This document shows positions 1-13,510 of a DNA stretch of 64,000 nt, piece after piece. How positions within the stretch are numbered: the first letter of the stretch is position 1; each line of letters opens with the position of its first letter. The notes under the pieces were generated by a model. It saw nothing but the letters and a program-made list of their open reading frames with translations. It had not been told where the DNA came from and made no database searches. This DNA comes from Diprion similis (lineage: Eukaryota > Arthropoda > Insecta > Hymenoptera > Diprionidae), in NCBI RefSeq assembly GCF_021155765.1, contig NC_060107.1, positions 10,154,501-10,218,500 of the forward strand, given 5' to 3'. Position numbers and translations under genes: made by a program.

Positions 1-3000
1 GCATTGGGACTGCGATCAATCGATTTTTCTCGCAAAATTACGTCGGAATAGTGTTCTAAAGAATTAATTGCAGCACTTTTCAAAGTGGTCAAAATTTTCA
101 CCAAAAATGCAAAGGGGTTAGCCTTGGATTTTTTTTGGCCGAAAAATCTTTTGTCTGGGAATCGATTATTATGACGCTTTTTAGACTAATTCGACGCCCA
201 GGAACTCAGAAAACACATGAAAAACAGCGTAGGACCAGCAGCAGAGAAATGGCGATGAAAATCTGCAGTTTTTCGGCTGTAACTTTACAGGTGTTGCTCG
301 CAGCGCATTGGGACTGCGATCAATCGATTTCTCTCGCAAAATTACGTCGGAATAGTGTTCTAAAGAATTAATTGCAGCACTTTTCAAAGTGGTCGAAATT
401 TTCACCAAAAATGCAAAGGGGTTAGCCTTGGATTTTTTTTGGCCGAAAAATCTTTTGTCTGGGAATCGATTATTATGACGCTTTTTAGACTAATTCGACG
501 CCCAGGAACTCAGAAAACACATGAAAAACAGCGTAGGACCAGCAGCAGAGAAATGGCGATGAAAATCTGCAGTTTTTCGGCTGTAACTTTACAGGGGTTG
601 CTCGCAGCGCATTGGGACTGCGATCAATCGATTTTTCTCGCAAAATTACGTCGGAATAGTGTTCTAAAGAATTAATTGCAGCACTTTTCAAAGTGGTCAA
701 AATTTTCACCAAAAATGCAAAGGGGTTAGCCTTGGATTTTTTTTGGCCGAAAAATCTTTTGTCTGGGAATCGATTATTATGACGCTTTTTAGACTAATTC
801 GACGCCCAGGAACTCAGAAAGAACATGAAAAACAGCGTAGGACCAGCAGCAGAGAAATGGCGATGAAAATCTGCAGTTTTTCGGCTGTAACTTTACAGGT
901 GTTGCTCGCAGCGCATTGGGACTGCGATCAATCGATTTCTCTCGCAAAATTACGTCGGAATAGTGTTCTAAAGAATTAATTGCAGCACTTTTCAAAGTGG
1001 TCGAAATTTTCACCAAAAATGCAAAGGGGTTAGCCTTGGATTTTTTTTGGCCGAAAAATCTTTTGTCTGGGAATCGATTATTATGACGCTTTTTAGACTA
1101 ATTCGACGCCCAGGAACTCAGAAAACACATGAAAAACAGCGTAGGACCAGCAGCAGAGAAATGGCGATGAAAATCTGCAGTTTTTCGGCTGTAACTTTAC
1201 AGGTGTTGCTCGCAGCGCATTGGGACTGCGATCAATCGATTTCTCTCGCAAAATTACGTCGGAATAGTGTTCTAAAGAATTAATTGCAGCACTTTTCAAA
1301 GTGGTCGAAATTTTCACCAAAAATGCAAAGGGGTTAGCCTTGGATTTTTTTTGGCCGAAAAATCTTTTGTCTGGGAATCGATTATTATGACGCTTTTTAG
1401 ACTAATTCGACGCCCAGGAACTCAGAAAACACATGAAAAACAGCGTAGGACCAGCAGCAGAGAAATGGCGATGAAAATCTGCAGTTTTTCGGCTGTAACT
1501 TTACAGGGGTTGCTCGCAGCGCATTGGGACTGCGATCAATCGATTTTTCTCGCAAAATTACGTCGGAATAGTGTTCTAAAGAATTAATTGCAGCACTTTT
1601 CAAAGTGGTCAAAATTTTCACCAAAAATGCAAAGGGGTTAGCCTTGGATTTTTTTTGGCCGAAAAATCTTTTGTCTGGGAATCGATTATTATGACGCTTT
1701 TTAGACTAATTCGACGCCCAGGAACTCAGAAAACACATGAAAAACAGCGTAGGACCAGCAGCAGAGAAATGGCGATGAAAATCTGCAGTTTTTCGGCTGT
1801 AACTTTACAGGTGTTGCTCGCAGCGCATTGGGACTGCGATCAATCGATTTCTCTCGCAAAATTACGTCGGAATAGTGTTCTAAAGAATTAATTGCAGCAC
1901 TTTTCAAAGTGGTCGAAATTTTCACCAAAAATGCAAAGGGGTTAGCCTTGGATTTTTTTTGGCCGAAAAATCTTTTGTCTGGGAATCGATTATTATGACG
2001 CTTTTTAGACTAATTCGACGCCCAGGAACTCAGAAAACACATGAAAAACAGCGTAGGACCAGCAGCAGAGAAATGGCGATGAAAATCTGCAGTTTTTCGG
2101 CTGTAACTTTACAGGGGTTGCTCGCAGCGCATTGGGACTGCGATCAATCGATTTTTCTCGCAAAATTACGTCGGAATAGTGTTCTAAAGAATTAATTGCA
2201 GCACTTTTCAAAGTGGTCAAAATTTTCACCAAAAATGCAAAGGGGTTAGCCTTGGATTTTTTTTGGCCGAAAAATCTTTTGTCTGGGAATCGATTATTAT
2301 GACGCTTTTTAGACTAATTCGACGCCCAGGAACTCAGAAAACACATGAAAAACAGCGTAGGACCAGCAGCAGAGAAATGGCGATGAAAATCTGCAGTTTT
2401 TCGGCTGTAACTTTACAGGTGTTGCTCGCAGCGCATTGGGACTGCGATCAATCGATTTCTCTCGCAAAATTACGTCGGAATAGTGTTCTAAAGAATTAAT
2501 TGCAGCACTTTTCAAAGTGGTCGAAATTTTCACCAAAAATGCAAAGGGGTTAGCCTTGGATTTTTTTTGGCCGAAAAATCTTTTGTCTGGGAATCGATTA
2601 TTATGACGCTTTTTAGACTAATTCGACGCCCAGGAACTCAGAAAACACATGAAAAACAGCGTAGGACCAGCAGCAGAGAAATGGCGATGAAAATCTGCAG
2701 TTTTTCGGCTGTAACTTTACAGGTGTTGCTCGCAGCGCATTGGGACTGCGATCAATCGATTTCTCTCGCAAAATTACGTCGGAATAGTGTTCTGAAGAAT
2801 TAATTGCAGCACTTTTCACAGTCGTCGAAATTTTCACCAAAAATGCAAAGGGGTTAGCCTTGGATTTTTTTTGGCCGAAAAATCTTTTGTCTGGGAATCG
2901 ATTATTATCACGCTTTTTAGACTAATTCGACGCCCAGGAACTCAGAAAACACATGAAAAACAGCGTAGGACCAGCAGCAGAGAAATGGCGATGAAAATCT

Positions 3001-4086
3001 GCAGTTTTTCGGCTGTAACTTTACAGGTGTTGCTCGCAGCGCATTGGGACTGCGATCAATCGATTTCTCTCGCAAAATTACGTCGGAATAGTGTTCTAAA
3101 GAATTAATTGCAGCACTATTCAAAGTGGTCGAAATTTTCACCAAAAATGCAAAGGGGTTAGCCTTGGATTTTTTTTGGCCGAAAAATCTTTTGTCTGGGA
3201 ATCGATTATTATGACGCTTTTTAGACTAATTCGACGCCCAGGAACTCAGAAAGTACATGAAAAACAGCGTAGGACCAGCAGCAGAGAAATGGCGATGAAA
3301 ATCTGCAGTTTTTCGGCTGTAACTTTACAGGTGTTGCTCGCAGCGCATTGGGACTGCGATCAATCGATTTCTCTCGCAAAATTACGTCGGAATAGTGTTC
3401 TAAAGAATTAATTGCAGCACTTTCCAAAGTGGTCGAAATTTTCACCAAAAATGCAAAGGGGTTAGCCTTGGATTTTTTTTGGCCGAAAAATCTTTTGTCT
3501 GGGAATCGATTATTATGACGCTTTTTAGACTAATTCGACGCCCAGGAACTCAGAAAGAACATGAAAAACAGCGTAGGACCAGCAGCAGAGAAATGGCGAT
3601 GAAAATCTGCAGTTTTTCGGCTGTAACTTTACAGGTGTTGCTCGCAGCGCATTGGGACTGCGATCAATCGATTTCTCTCGCAAAATTACGTCGGAATAGT
3701 GTTCTAAAGAATTAATTGCAGCACTTTTCAAAGTGGTCGAAATTTTCACCAAAAATGCAAAGGGGTTAGCCTTGGATTTTTTTTGGCCGAAAAATCTTTT
3801 GTCTGGGAATCGATTATTATGACGCTTTTTAGACTAATTCGACGCCCAGGAACTCAGAAAACACATGAAAAACAGCGTAGGACCAGCAGCAGAGAAATGG
3901 CGATGAAAATCTGCAGTTTTTCGGCTGTAACTTTACAGGTGTTGCTCGCAGCGCATTGGGACTGCGATCAATCGATTTCTCTCGCAAAATTACGTCGGAA
4001 TAGTGTTCTAAAGAATTAATTGCAGCACTTTTCAAAGTGGTCGAAATTTTCACCAAAAATGCAAAGGGGTTAGCCTTGGATTTTTT

Positions 4087-7000
4087 TTGGCCGAAAAATC
4101 TTTTGTCTGGGAATCGATTATTATGACGCTTTTTAGACTAATTCGACGCCCAGGAACTCAGAAAACACATGAAAAACAGCGTAGGACCAGCAGCAGAGAA
4201 ATGGCGATGAAAATCTGCAGTTTTTCGGCTGTAACTTTACAGGGGTTGCTCGCAGCGCATTGGGACTGCGATCAATCGATTTTTCTCGCAAAATTACGTC
4301 GGAATAGTGTTCTAAAGAATTAATTGCAGCACTTTTCACAGTGGTCGAAATTTTCACCAAAAATGCAAAGGGGTTAGCCTTGGATTTTTTTTGGCCGAAA
4401 AATCTTTTGTCTGGGAATCGATTATTATGACGCTTTTTAGACTAATTCGACGCCCAGGAACTCAGAAAACACATGAAAAACAGCGTAGGACCAGCAGCAG
4501 AGAAATGGCGATGAAAATCTGCAGTTTTTCGGCTGTAACTTTACAGGTGTTGCTCGCAGCGCATTGGGACTGCGATCAATCGATTTCTCTCGCAAAATTA
4601 CATCGGAATAGTGTTCTAGAGAATTAATTGCAGCACTTTTCAAAGTCGTCGAAATTTTCACCAAAAATGCAAAGGGGTTAGCCTTGGATTTTTTTTGGCC
4701 GAAAAATCTTTTGTCTGGGAATCGATTATTATGACGCTTTTTAGACTAATTCGACGCCCAGGAACTCAGAAAACACATGAAAAACAGCGTAGGACCAGCA
4801 GCAGAGAAATGGCGATGAAAATCTGCAGTTTTTCGGCTGTAACTTTACAGGTGTTGCTCGCAGCGCATTGGGACTGCGATCAATCGATTTCTCTCGCAAA
4901 ATTACGTCGGAATAGTGTTCTAAAGAATTAATTGCAGCACTTTTCACAGTCGTCGAAATTTTCACCAAAAATGCAAAGGGGTTAGCCTTGGATTTTTTTT
5001 GGCCGAAAAATCTTTTGTCTGGGAATCGATTATTATGACGCTTTTTAGACCAATTCGACGCCCAGGAACTCAGAAAACACATGAAAAACAGCGTAGGACC
5101 AGCAGCAGAGAAATGGCGATGAAAATCTGCAGTTTTTCGGCTGTAACTTTACAGGTGTTGCTCGCAGCGCATTGGGACTGCGATCAATCGATTTCTCTCG
5201 CAAAATTACGTCGGAATAGTGTTCTAAAGAATTAATTGCAGCACTTTTCACAGTCGTCGAAATTTTCACCAAAAATGCAAAGGGGTTAGCCTTGGATTTT
5301 TTTTGGCCGAAAAATCTTTTGTCTGGGAATCGATCATTATGACGCTTTTTAGACTAATTCGACGCCCAGGAACTCAGAAAACACATGAAAAACAGCGTAG
5401 GACCAGCAGCAGAGAAATGGCGATGAAAATCTGCAGTTTTTCGGCTGTAACTTTACAGGTGTTGCTCGCAGCGCATTGGGACTGCGATCAATCGATTTCT
5501 CTCGCAAAATTACGTCGGAATAGTGTTCTAAAGAATTAATTGCAGCACTTTCCAAAGTGGTCGAAATTTTCACCAAAAATGCAAAGGGGTTAGCCTTGGA
5601 TTTTTTTTGGCCGAAAAATCTTTTGTCTGGGAATCGATTATTATGACGCTTTTTAGACTAATTCGACGCCCAGGAACTCAGAAAGAACATGAAAAACAGC
5701 GTAGGACCAGCAGCAGAGAAATGGCGATGAAAATCTGCAGTTTTTCGGCTGTAACTTTACAGGTGTTGCTCGCAGCGCATTGGGACTGCGATCAATCGAT
5801 TTCTCTCGCAAAATTACGTCGGAATAGTGTTCTAAAGAATTAATTGCAGCACTTTTCAAAGTGGTCGAAATTTTCACCAAAAATGCAAAGGGGTTAGCCT
5901 TGGATTTTTTTTGGCCGAAAAATCTTTTGTCTGGGAATCGATTATTATGACGCTTTTTAGACTAATTCGACGCCCAGGAACTCAGAAAACACATGAAAAA
6001 CAGCGTAGGACCAGCAGCAGAGAAATGGCGATGAAAATCTGCAGTTTTTCGGCTGTAACTTTACAGGTGTTGCTCGCAGCGCATTGGGACTGCGATCAAT
6101 CGATTTCTCTCGCAAAATTACGTCGGAATAGTGTTCTAAAGAATTAATTGCAGCACTTTTCAAAGTGGTCGAAATTTTCACCAAAAATGCAAAGGGGTTA
6201 GCCTTGGATTTTTTTTGGCCGAAAAATCTTTTGTCTGGGAATCGATTATTATGACGCTTTTTAGACTAATTCGACGCCCAGGAACTCAGAAAACACATGA
6301 AAAACAGCGTAGGACCAGCAGCAGAGAAATGGCGATGAAAATCTGCAGTTTTTCGGCTGTAACTTTACAGGGGTTGCTCGCAGCGCATTGGGACTGCGAT
6401 CAATCGATTTTTCTCGCAAAATTACGTCGGAATAGTGTTCTAAAGAATTAATTGCAGCACTTTTCACAGTGGTCGAAATTTTCACCAAAAATGCAGAGGG
6501 GTTAGCCTTGGATTTTTTTTGGCCGAAAAATCTTTTGTCTGGGAATCGATTATTATGACGCTTTTTAGACTAATTCGACGCCCAGGAACTCAGAAAACAC
6601 ATGAAAAACAGCGTAGGACCAGCAGCAGAGAAATGGCGATGAAAATCTGCAGTTTTTCGGCTGTAACTTTACAGGTGTTGCTCGCAGCGCATTGGGACTG
6701 CGATCAATCGATTTCTCTCGCAAAATTACATCGGAATAGTGTTCTAGAGAATTAATTGCAGCACTTTTCAAAGTCGTCGAAATTTTCACCAAAAATGCAA
6801 AGGGGTTAGCCTTGGATTTTTTTTGGCCGAAAAATCTTTTGTCTGGGAATCGATTATTATGACGCTTTTTAGACTAATCCGACGCCCAGGAACTCAGAAA
6901 ACACATGAAAAACAGCGTAGGACCAGCAGCAGAGAAATAACGATGAAAATCTGCAGTTTTTCGGCTGTAACTTTACAGGTGTTGCTCGCAGCGCATTGGG

Positions 7001-10000
7001 ACTGCGATCAATCGATTTCTCTCGCAAAATTACGTCGGAATAGTGTTCTAAAGAATTAATTGCAGCACTTTTCACAGTCGTCGAAATTTTCACCAAAAAT
7101 GCAAAGGGGTTAGCCTTGGATTTTTTTTGGCCGAAAAATCTTTTGTCTGGGAATCGATTATTATGACGCTTTTTAGACCAATTCGACGCCCAGGAACTCA
7201 GAAAACACATGAAAAACAGCGTAGGACCAGCAGCAGAGAAATGGCGATGAAAATCTGCAGTTTTTCGGCTGTAACTTTACAGGTGTTGCTCGCAGCGCAT
7301 TGGGACTGCGATCAATCGATTTCTCTCGCAAAATTACGTCGGAATAGTGTTCTAAAGAATTAATTGCAGCACTTTTCACAGTCGTCGAAATTTTCACCAA
7401 AAATGCAAAGGGGTTAGCCTTGGATTTTTTTTGGCCGAAAAATCTTTTGTCTGGGAATCGATTATTATGACGCTTTTTAGACTAATTCGACGCCCAGGAA
7501 CTCAGAAAACACATGAAAAACAGCGTAGGACCAGCAGCAGAGAAATGGCGATGAAAATCTGCAGTTTTTCGGCTGTAACTTTACAGGTGTTGCTCGCAGC
7601 GCATTGGGACTGCGATCAATCGATTTCTCTCGCAAAATTACGTCGGAATAGTGTTCTAAAGAATTAATTGCAGCACTATTCAAAGTGGTCGAAATTTTCA
7701 CCAAAAATGCAAAGGGGTTAGCCTTGGATTTTTTTTGGCCGAAAAATCTTTTGTCTGGGAATCGATTATTATGACGCTTTTTAGACTAATTCGACGCCCA
7801 GGAACTCAGAAAGTACATGAAAAACAGCGTAGGACCAGCAGCAGAGAAATGGCGATGAAAATCTGCAGTTTTTCGGCTGTAACTTTACAGGTGTTGCTCG
7901 CAGCGCATTGGGACTGCGATCAATCGATTTCTCTCGCAAAATTACGTCGGAATAGTGTTCTAAAGAATTAATTGCAGCACTTTTCAAAGTGGTCGAAATT
8001 TTCACCAAAAATGCAAAGGGGTTAGCCTTGGATTTTTTTTGGCCGAAAAATCTTTTGTCTGGGAATCGATTATTATGACGCTTTTTAGACTAATTCGACG
8101 CCCAGGAACTCAGAAAACACATGAAAAACAGCGTAGGACCAGCAGCAGAGAAATGGCGATGAAAATCTGCAGTTTTTCGGCTGTAACTTTACAGGTGTTG
8201 CTCGCAGCGCATTGGGACTGCGATCAATCGATTTCTCTCGCAAAATTACGTCGGAATAGTGTTCTAAAGAATTAATTGCAGCACTTTTCAAAGTGGTCGA
8301 AATTTTCACCAAAAATGCAAAGGGGTTAGCCTTGGATTTTTTTTGGCCGAAAAATCTTTTGTCTGGGAATCGATTATTATGACGCTTTTTAGACTAATTC
8401 GACGCCCAGGAACTCAGAAAACACATGAAAAACAGCGTAGGACCAGCAGCAGAGAAATGGCGATGAAAATCTGCAGTTTTGCGGCTGTAACTTTACAGGT
8501 GTTGCTCGCAGCGCATTGGGACTGCGATCAATCGATTTCTCTCGCAAAATTACGTCGGAATAGTGTTCTAAAGAATTAATTGCAGCACTTTTCAAAGTGG
8601 TCGAAATTTTCACCAAAAATGCAAAGGGGTTAGCCTTGGATTTTTTTTGGCCGAAAAATCTTTTGTCTGGGAATCGATTATTATGACGCTTTTTAGACTA
8701 ATTCGACGCCCAGGAACTCAGAAAGAACATGAAAAACAGCGTAGGACCAGCAGCAGAGAAATGGCGATGAAAATCTGCAGTTTTTCGGCTGTAACTTTAC
8801 AGGTGTTGCTCGCAGCGCATTGGGACTGCGATCAATCGATTTCTCTCGCAAAATTACGTCGGAATAGTGTTCTAAAGAATTAATTGCAGCACTTTTCAAA
8901 GTGGTCGAAATTTTCACCAAAAATGCAAAGGGGTTAGCCTTGGATTTTTTTTGGCCGAAAAATCTTTTGTCTGGGAATCGATTATTATGACGCTTTTTAG
9001 ACTAATTCGACGCCCAGGAACTCAGAAAACACATGAAAAACAGCGTAGGACCAGCAGCAGAGAAATGGCGATGAAAATCTGCAGTTTTTCGGCTGTAACT
9101 TTACAGGTGTTGCTCGCAGCGCATTGGGACTGCGATCAATCGATTTCTCTCGCAAAATTACGTCGGAATAGTGTTCTAAAGAATTAATTGCAGCACTTTT
9201 CAAAGTGGTCGAAATTTTCACCAAAAATGCAAAGGGGTTAGCCTTGGATTTTTTTTGGCCGAAAAATCTTTTGTCTGGGAATCGATTATTATGACGCTTT
9301 TTAGACTAATTCGACGCCCAGGAACTCAGAAAACACATGAAAAACAGCGTAGGACCAGCAGCAGAGAAATGGCGATGAAAATCTGCAGTTTTTCGGCTGT
9401 AACTTTACAGGTGTTGCTCGCAGCGCATTGGGACTGCGATCAATCGATTTCTCTCGCAAAATTACGTCGGAATAGTGTTCTAAAGAATTAATTGCAGCAC
9501 TTTTCAAAGTGGTCGAAATTTTCACCAAAAATGCAAAGGGGTTAGCCTTGGATTTTTTTTGGCCGAAAAATCTTTTGTCTGGGAATCGATTATTATGACG
9601 CTTTTTAGACTAATTCGACGCCCAGGAACTCAGAAAACACATGAAAAACAGCGTAGGACCAGCAGCAGAGAAATGGCGATGAAAATCTGCAGTTTTTCGG
9701 CTGTAACTTTACAGGGGTTGCTCGCAGCGCATTGGGACTGCGATCAATCGATTTTTCTCGCAAAATTACGTCGGAATAGTGTTCTAAAGAATTAATTGCA
9801 GCACTTTTCACAGTGGTCGAAATTTTCACCAAAAATGCAAAGGGGTTAGCCTTGGATTTTTTTTGGCCGAAAAATCTTTTGTCTGGGAATCGATTATTAT
9901 GACGCTTTTTAGACTAATTCGACGCCCAGGAACTCAGAAAACACATGAAAAACAGCGTAGGACCAGCAGCAGAGAAATGGCGATGAAAATCTGCAGTTTT

Positions 10001-11990
10001 TCGGCTGTAACTTTACAGGTGTTGCTCGCAGCGCATTGGGACTGCGATCAATCGATTTCTCTCGCAAAATTACGTCGGAATAGTGTTCTAGAGAATTAAT
10101 TGCAGCACTTTTCAAAGTCGTCGAAATTTTCACCAAAAATGCAAAGGGGTTAGCCTTGGATTTTTTTTGGCCGAAAAATCTTTTGTCTGGGAATCGATTA
10201 TTATGACGCTTTTTAGACTAATTCGACGCCCAGGAACTCAGAAAACACATGAAAAACAGCGTAGGACCAGCAGCAGAGAAATGGCGATGAAAATCTGCAG
10301 TTTTTCGGCTGTAACTTTACAGGTGTTGCTCGCAGCGCATTGGGACTGCGATCAATCGATTTCTCTCGCAAAATTACGTCGGAATAGTGTTCTAAAGAAT
10401 TAATTGCAGCACTTTTCACAGTCGTCGAAATTTTCACCAAAAATGCAAAGGGGTTAGCCTTGGATTTTTTTTGGCCGAAAAATCTTTTGTCTGGGAATCG
10501 ATTATTATGACGCTTTTTAGACCAATTCGACGCCCAGGAACTCAGAAAACACATGAAAAACAGCGTAGGACCAGCAGCAGAGAAATGGCGATGAAAATCT
10601 GCAGTTTTTCGGCTGTAACTTTACAGGTGTTGCTCGCAGCGCATTGGGACTGCGATCAATCGATTTCTCTCGCAAAATTACGTCGGAATAGTGTTCTAAA
10701 GAATTAATTGCAGCACTTTTCACAGTCGTCGAAATTTTCACCAAAAATGCAAAGGGGTTAGCCTTGGATTTTTTTTGGCCGAAAAATCTTTTGTCTGGGA
10801 ATCGATTATTATGACGCTTTTTAGACTAATTCGACGCCCAGGAACTCAGAAAACACATGAAAAACAGCGTAGGACCAGCAGCAGAGAAATGGCGATGAAA
10901 ATCTGCAGTTTTTCGGCTGTAACTTTACAGGGGTTGCTCGCAGCGCATTGGGACTGCGATCAATCGATTTTTCTCGCAAAATTACGTCGGAATAGTGTTC
11001 TAAAGAATTAATTGCAGCACTTTTCACAGTGGTCGAAATTTTCACCAAAAATGCAAAGGGGTTAGCCTTGGATTTTTTTTGGCCGAAAAATCTTTTGTCT
11101 GGGAATCGATTATTATGACGCTTTTTAGACTAATTCGACGCCCAGGAACTCAGAAAACACATGAAAAACAGCGTAGGACCAGCAGCAGAGAAATGGCGAT
11201 GAAAATCTGCAGTTTTTCGGCTGTAACTTTACAGGTGTTGCTCGCAGCGCATTGGGACTGCGATCAATCGATTTCTCTCGCAAAATTACGTCGGAATAGT
11301 GTTCTAGAGAATTAATTGCAGCACTTTTCAAAGTCGTCGAAATTTTCACCAAAAATGCAAAGGGGTTAGCCTTGGATTTTTTTTGGCCGAAAAATCTTTT
11401 GTCTGGGAATCGATTATTATGACGCTTTTTAGACTAATTCGACGCCCAGGAACTCAGAAAACACATGAAAAACAGCGTAGGACCAGCAGCAGAGAAATGG
11501 CGATGAAAATCTGCAGTTTTTCGGCTGTAACTTTACAGGTGTTGCTCGCAGCGCATTGGGACTGCGATCAATCGATTTCTCTCGCAAAATTACGTCGGAA
11601 TAGTGTTCTAAAGAATTAATTGCAGCACTTTTCACAGTCGTCGAAATTTTCACCAAAAATGCAAAGGGGTTAGCCTTGGATTTTTTTTGGCCGAAAAATC
11701 TTTTGTCTGGGAATCGATTATTATGACGCTTTTTAGACCAATTCGACGCCCAGGAACTCAGAAAACACATGAAAAACAGCGTAGGACCAGCAGCAGAGAA
11801 ATGGCGATGAAAATCTGCAGTTTTTCGGCTGTAACTTTACAGGTGTTGCTCGCAGCGCATTGGGACTGCGATCAATCGATTTCTCTCGCAAAATTACGTC
11901 GGAATAGTGTTCTAAAGAATTAATTGCAGCACTTTTCACAGTCGTCGAAATTTTCACCAAAAATGCAAAGGGGTTAGCCTTGGATTTTTT
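4087..11990. repeat. Higher-order repeat blocks inside the satellite (4-, 7- and 15-monomer units)
   Basis: A diagnostic run of four monomer variants recurs. First comes a copy with caggggttgc and gatttttctcgc. Next is a copy with ctagagaatt, then a copy with cacagtcgtc, then one with agaccaattc. These four-copy blocks of 1216 bp start (in one fixed register) at 4087, 6215, 9559 and 10775. The first two are 2128 bp apart (7 monomers); the last two are directly adjacent (4 monomers). A further pair of variants (cactattcaa, then agaaagtacatg) recurs near 2871/3175, 7431/7735 and 11991/12295, each exactly 4560 bp apart (15 monomers). Such nested periodicities are what unequal exchange of multi-monomer segments produces. 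Confidence 0.9.
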
Positions 11991-13510
11991 TTGGCCGAAA
12001 AATCTTTTGTCTGGGAATCGATTATTATGACGCTTTTTAGACTAATTCGACGCCCAGGAACTCAGAAAACACATGAAAAACAGCGTAGGACCAGCAGCAG
12101 AGAAATGGCGATGAAAATCTGCAGTTTTTCGGCTGTAACTTTACAGGTGTTGCTCGCAGCGCATTGGGACTGCGATCAATCGATTTCTCTCGCAAAATTA
12201 CGTCGGAATAGTGTTCTAAAGAATTAATTGCAGCACTATTCAAAGTGGTCGAAATTTTCACCAAAAATGCAAAGGGGTTAGCCTTGGATTTTTTTTGGCC
12301 GAAAAATCTTTTGTCTGGGAATCGATTATTATGACGCTTTTTAGACTAATTCGACGCCCAGGAACTCAGAAAGTACATGAAAAACAGCGTAGGACCAGCA
12401 GCAGAGAAATGGCGATGAAAATCTGCAGTTTTTCGGCTGTAACTTTACAGGTGTTGCTCGCAGCGCATTGGGACTGCGATCAATCGATTTCTCTCGCAAA
12501 ATTACGTCGGAATAGTGTTCTAAAGAATTAATTGCAGCACTTTTCAAAGTGGTCAAAATTTTCACCAAAAATGCAAAGGGGTTAGCCTTGGATTTTTTTT
12601 GGCCGAAAAATCTTTTGTCTGGGAATCGATTATTATGACGCTTTTTAGACTAATTCGACGCCCAGGAACTCAGAAAACACATGAAAAACAGCGTAGGACC
12701 AGCAGCAGAGAAATGGCGATGAAAATCTGCAGTTTTTCGGCTGTAACTTTACAGGTGTTGCTCGCAGCGCATTGGGACTGCGATCAATCGATTTCTCTCG
12801 CAAAACTACGTCGGAATAGTGTTCTAAAGAATTAATTGCAGCACTTTTCAAAGTGGTCGAAATTTTCACCAAAAATGCAAAGGGGTTAGCCTTGGATTTT
12901 TTTTGGCCGAAAAATCTTTTGTCTGGGAATCGATTATTATGACGCTTTTTAGACTAATTCGACGCCCAGGAACTCAGAAAACACATGAAAAACAGCGTAG
13001 GACCAGCAGCAGAGAAATGGCGATGAAAATCTGCAGTTTTGCGGCTGTAACTTTACAGGTGTTGCTCGCAGCGCATTGGGACTGCGATCAATCGATTTCT
13101 CTCGCAAAATTACGTCGGAATAGTGTTCTAAAGAATTAATTGCAGCACTTTTCAAAGTGGTCGAAATTTTCACCAAAAATGCAAAGGGGTTAGCCTTGGA
13201 TTTTTTTTGGCCGAAAAATCTTTTGTCTGGGAATCGATTATTATGACGCTTTTTAGACTAATTCGACGCCCAGGAACTCAGGAAGAACATGAAAAACAGC
13301 GTAGGACCAGCAGCAGAGAAATGGCGATGAAAATCTGCAGTTTTTCGGCTGTAACTTTACAGGTGTTGCTCGCAGCGCATTGGGACTGCGATCAATCGAT
13401 TTCTCTCGCAAAATTACGTCGGAATAGTGTTCTAAAGAATTAATTGCAGCACTTTTCAAAGTGGTCGAAATTTTCACCAAAAATGCAAAGGGGTTAGCCT
13501 TGGATTTTTT

